Below are positions 5,124 to 6,394 of a stretch of DNA of 6,394 bases, piece after piece. The notes below the pieces were generated by a model that saw nothing but the letters and a program-made list of their open reading frames with translations, was not told the origin of the DNA and ran no database searches. Position 1 is the first letter of the stretch, and every line of letters begins with the position of its first letter. A program made the translations under genes and the position numbers. Location: assembly GCA_003452655.1 (NCBI GenBank), contig DMNR01000265.1, positions 1 to 6,394 on the forward strand. The letters are read 5' to 3'. The DNA is from Actinomycetota bacterium (lineage in GTDB: Bacteria; Actinomycetota; Actinomycetes; S36-B12; UBA10799).

Positions 5124-6394
5124 ATGGGTGGTTACCTGCAGGTAGTCAACGCCGAGGTCAACGCCATCTCGGGGAACCTCGCGGCCGTCCCGAACCTCCC
5201 CGGACTAAGCGCACTCAAATCGAAGGCAACAGAACAGTTAGATCCCGCCCAAGCCCAACTAAACGCCGTCACTCAGATGTGGCCAGCTATCCCGGATGCG
5301 CTCGGCGCTAATGGACCGAAGCGTTACCTGGTTGCCGGTCTTAACTCAGCAGAGCTTCTTCCAACGGGTGGGGCGCCCCTGTCGATCACCGTTGTCCGCG
5401 TCGACAAGGGAAAAATCGAGGTGCTCGCCTCAGGGCAAACGAGTTCGGACTTTTTTGATGTCTCTGGTGGCAACGTACCGTGGCTGACCTGGGATCATGT
5501 GAAAGATAACCCCGTCTACGGCCCCTCGGGCAAGAGCGTGTTCGTCAATTCAAACCTGCACCCCGACTTTCAAGTCAGCGGTGAAGAGATGGCTCGGGCG
5601 TGGCAGGCGGCAACTGGTGAACGCATCAACGGAGTCGTGGCGCTCGACACGCAAGCAGTCGCCTCGATCCTTGCCGCAACCGGACCGTTGCCAGTCGCGA
5701 ACGAAGCGCCGGTCACAAGCGAGAACATTGCGCAGCGGTTGCTCATCGATGCGTACAAGGGGGGCGGCGCGGACCTCAAGCAACGACACGAGACGAACAA
5801 CAAGATCATGGCTTCTCTTGTAACGCGGGCACAGTCGCCCGCCTACCTGCCGAAAGTTGCACGAGCACTGATCGGTCTCGCGCCCGAACGGCACTTTCAA
5901 GTCAACATGCGCGATCCCGATCTTCAGGGGCCGCTGAACTCGATTGATTTGACTGGCGCCTTGAGTGATCAAGTTCCGGACTCAGACACTTTTGGTGTTT
6001 TCACAGCTAGTTCACCAAACAAAGTTGCGGTGTATCAGAAGCGTGCCATCGACCGGCAAGTGCAGGTGAATGCCGACGGCGGAGCAAGCGTGACCGAGAC
6101 GATCGCATTGCTCAACGATGCGCCCACGATCAAGGGTTACACGTTGACCGGGACTGGGTATACCGATCATCTCGCGATCAACAGGGTCCAGGTTTATGTT
6201 CCTGCCTCGGCCCAGAAGGCCACACTGACAGTTTCCAATCCTGACCGTAAAGACCGGGCGCAGACCGGCGACCTGGCAGATATCGGCGGGGGGGGGGAAC
6301 AGCCTCCTCTGTCTGGCGCTTATACCCGTCTAAACCCTACCGCCGAGGGCTCTTTCTTAGTTCCCGCCGGGGGCCGCTTCCTTCTCTCAATCCT
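5124..6394 (+). CDS. C-terminal part of the DUF4012 protein, core domain (3' partial)
   Basis: The frame downstream of the TAA is open from 5100 to the window edge. The first possible ATG is 5124, but no Shine-Dalgarno precedes it, so separate translation is doubtful. A helical stretch comes first (about 5124-5280). The family's signature follows at 5322-5372 (RYLVAGLNSAELLPTGG), ahead of a beta-rich part containing KGKIEV. GVVALDTQAVASILAATGPL (from 5631) matches the second conserved block of DUF4012, and NSNLHPDF with a following GEEMARAW segment lies between the two. The C-terminal part (about 6000-6390) looks like a beta-sandwich, with LVPAGGRFLLSI near the edge. The good match to the family argues that this half was under selection until recently. 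The last 100 or so bases include a G10 run and may be less reliable. Confidence 0.7.
   Translation, partial: MGGYLQVVNAEVNAISGNLAAVPNLPGLSALKSKATEQLDPAQAQLNAVTQMWPAIPDALGANGPKRYLVAGLNSAELLPTGGAPLSITVVRVDKGKIEVLASGQTSSDFFDVSGGNVPWLTWDHVKDNPVYGPSGKSVFVNSNLHPDFQVSGEEMARAWQAATGERINGVVALDTQAVASILAATGPLPVANEAPVTSENIAQRLLIDAYKGGGADLKQRHETNNKIMASLVTRAQSPAYLPKVARALIGLAPERHFQVNMRDPDLQGPLNSIDLTGALSDQVPDSDTFGVFTASSPNKVAVYQKRAIDRQVQVNADGGASVTETIALLNDAPTIKGYTLTGTGYTDHLAINRVQVYVPASAQKATLTVSNPDRKDRAQTGDLADIGGGGEQPPLSGAYTRLNPTAEGSFLVPAGGRFLLSI
6288..6297 (+). repeat. Run of ten G in the DUF4012 coding frame
   Basis: Ten consecutive Gs encode part of Gly-Gly-Gly-Gly-Glu. With ten Gs the frame stays open to the edge and reads a plausible DUF4012 C-terminal strand. 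One fewer or one more G would shift the frame, and one of the two alternatives meets a stop at 6331-6333. The run lies about 100 nt from the end of the sequence, where homopolymer miscalls are common; slipped-strand variation is the biological alternative. Confidence 0.6.

Larger units (their letters stand above)
4647..6394 (+). pseudogene. DUF4012 family gene interrupted by an in-frame TAA (3' partial)
   Basis: One continuous reading frame, broken only by TAA at 5097-5099. It has 150 codons before the stop and 431 complete codons after it, and runs off the right edge. The N-terminal half has the membrane anchor and helical linker, and the second half has the DUF4012 core. Both belong to the same family layout and there is no frame change, so this was one gene of about 580 residues or more. 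A single substitution at 5097-5099 (for example to AAA, CAA or GAA) restores it. DUF4012 proteins occur in actinobacterial and Firmicute surface-polysaccharide loci; their biochemical function is not established. The cause may be a true nonsense mutation or a base-call error, which the sequence alone cannot decide. Stop-codon reassignment is not favoured, since the neighbours use TGA and TAG normally and none reads TAA as sense. Confidence 0.75.

Noticed and set aside
5145..5165. Direct repeat GTCAACGCC, two copies 12 nt apart
   Set aside because: It encodes a repeated Val-Asn-Ala in a helical linker; two in-phase copies of a 9-mer are explained by the protein sequence.
5550..5972. Minus-strand ORF of 140 codons inside the DUF4012 region
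   Set aside because: The plus-strand frame here carries conserved DUF4012 motifs; the antisense product has no recognisable feature.

Overview
The window looks like part of a cell-surface polysaccharide or glycolipid locus, most likely from an actinobacterium (Actinomycetota). The evidence is moderately high GC with a G/C-rich third codon position, frequent GTG starts, and the gene content: a GT-C-like polytopic membrane protein, a rhamnosyltransferase-type GT2, a small SAM methyltransferase, an acyltransferase-3 membrane protein and a DUF4012 protein. Assignment below phylum is not supported. There are no RNA genes, IS elements, CRISPR arrays or transposase remnants. Reading frames run off both edges, so the locus is wider than the window.

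Layout. (1) Positions 3-1523 (+) hold the 3' part of a large membrane protein with GT-C-like features, open at the left edge. A short GC-rich hairpin follows its stop. (2) After 111 bp come a GT2 glycosyltransferase (1635-2717, +) and a class I methyltransferase (2714-3313, +). They share a 4-bp GTGA stop/start overlap, so they are very probably co-transcribed and translationally coupled. (3) An acyltransferase-3 gene lies on the minus strand (3235-4506). Its 3' end overlaps the methyltransferase by 79 bp, convergently. Its best start is a GTG at 4506 behind a good Shine-Dalgarno, not the ATG at 4566. (4) A 140-bp divergent intergenic region (4507-4646) carries an ECF-sigma-like promoter (GGAACC-N16-CGTC) and an imperfect dyad, both upstream of the next gene. 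(5) A DUF4012 gene (4647 to the right edge, +) is interrupted by one in-frame TAA at 5097-5099. The same frame then stays open for 431 codons and carries the recognisable DUF4012 core, so the gene is a nonsense mutant or contains a base-call error.

Working model (inference): the two glycosyltransferases build or extend a lipid-linked surface glycan. The methyltransferase and acyltransferase decorate it with methyl and probably acetyl groups. The DUF4012 protein, anchored by one N-terminal membrane segment with its bulk outside the membrane, takes part in a late step of unknown chemistry. The exact sugar, linkage and polymer cannot be read from the sequence. The observations most worth checking are the in-frame stop, the overprinted acyltransferase tail, the ECF-type promoter and the G10 tract close to the right edge.
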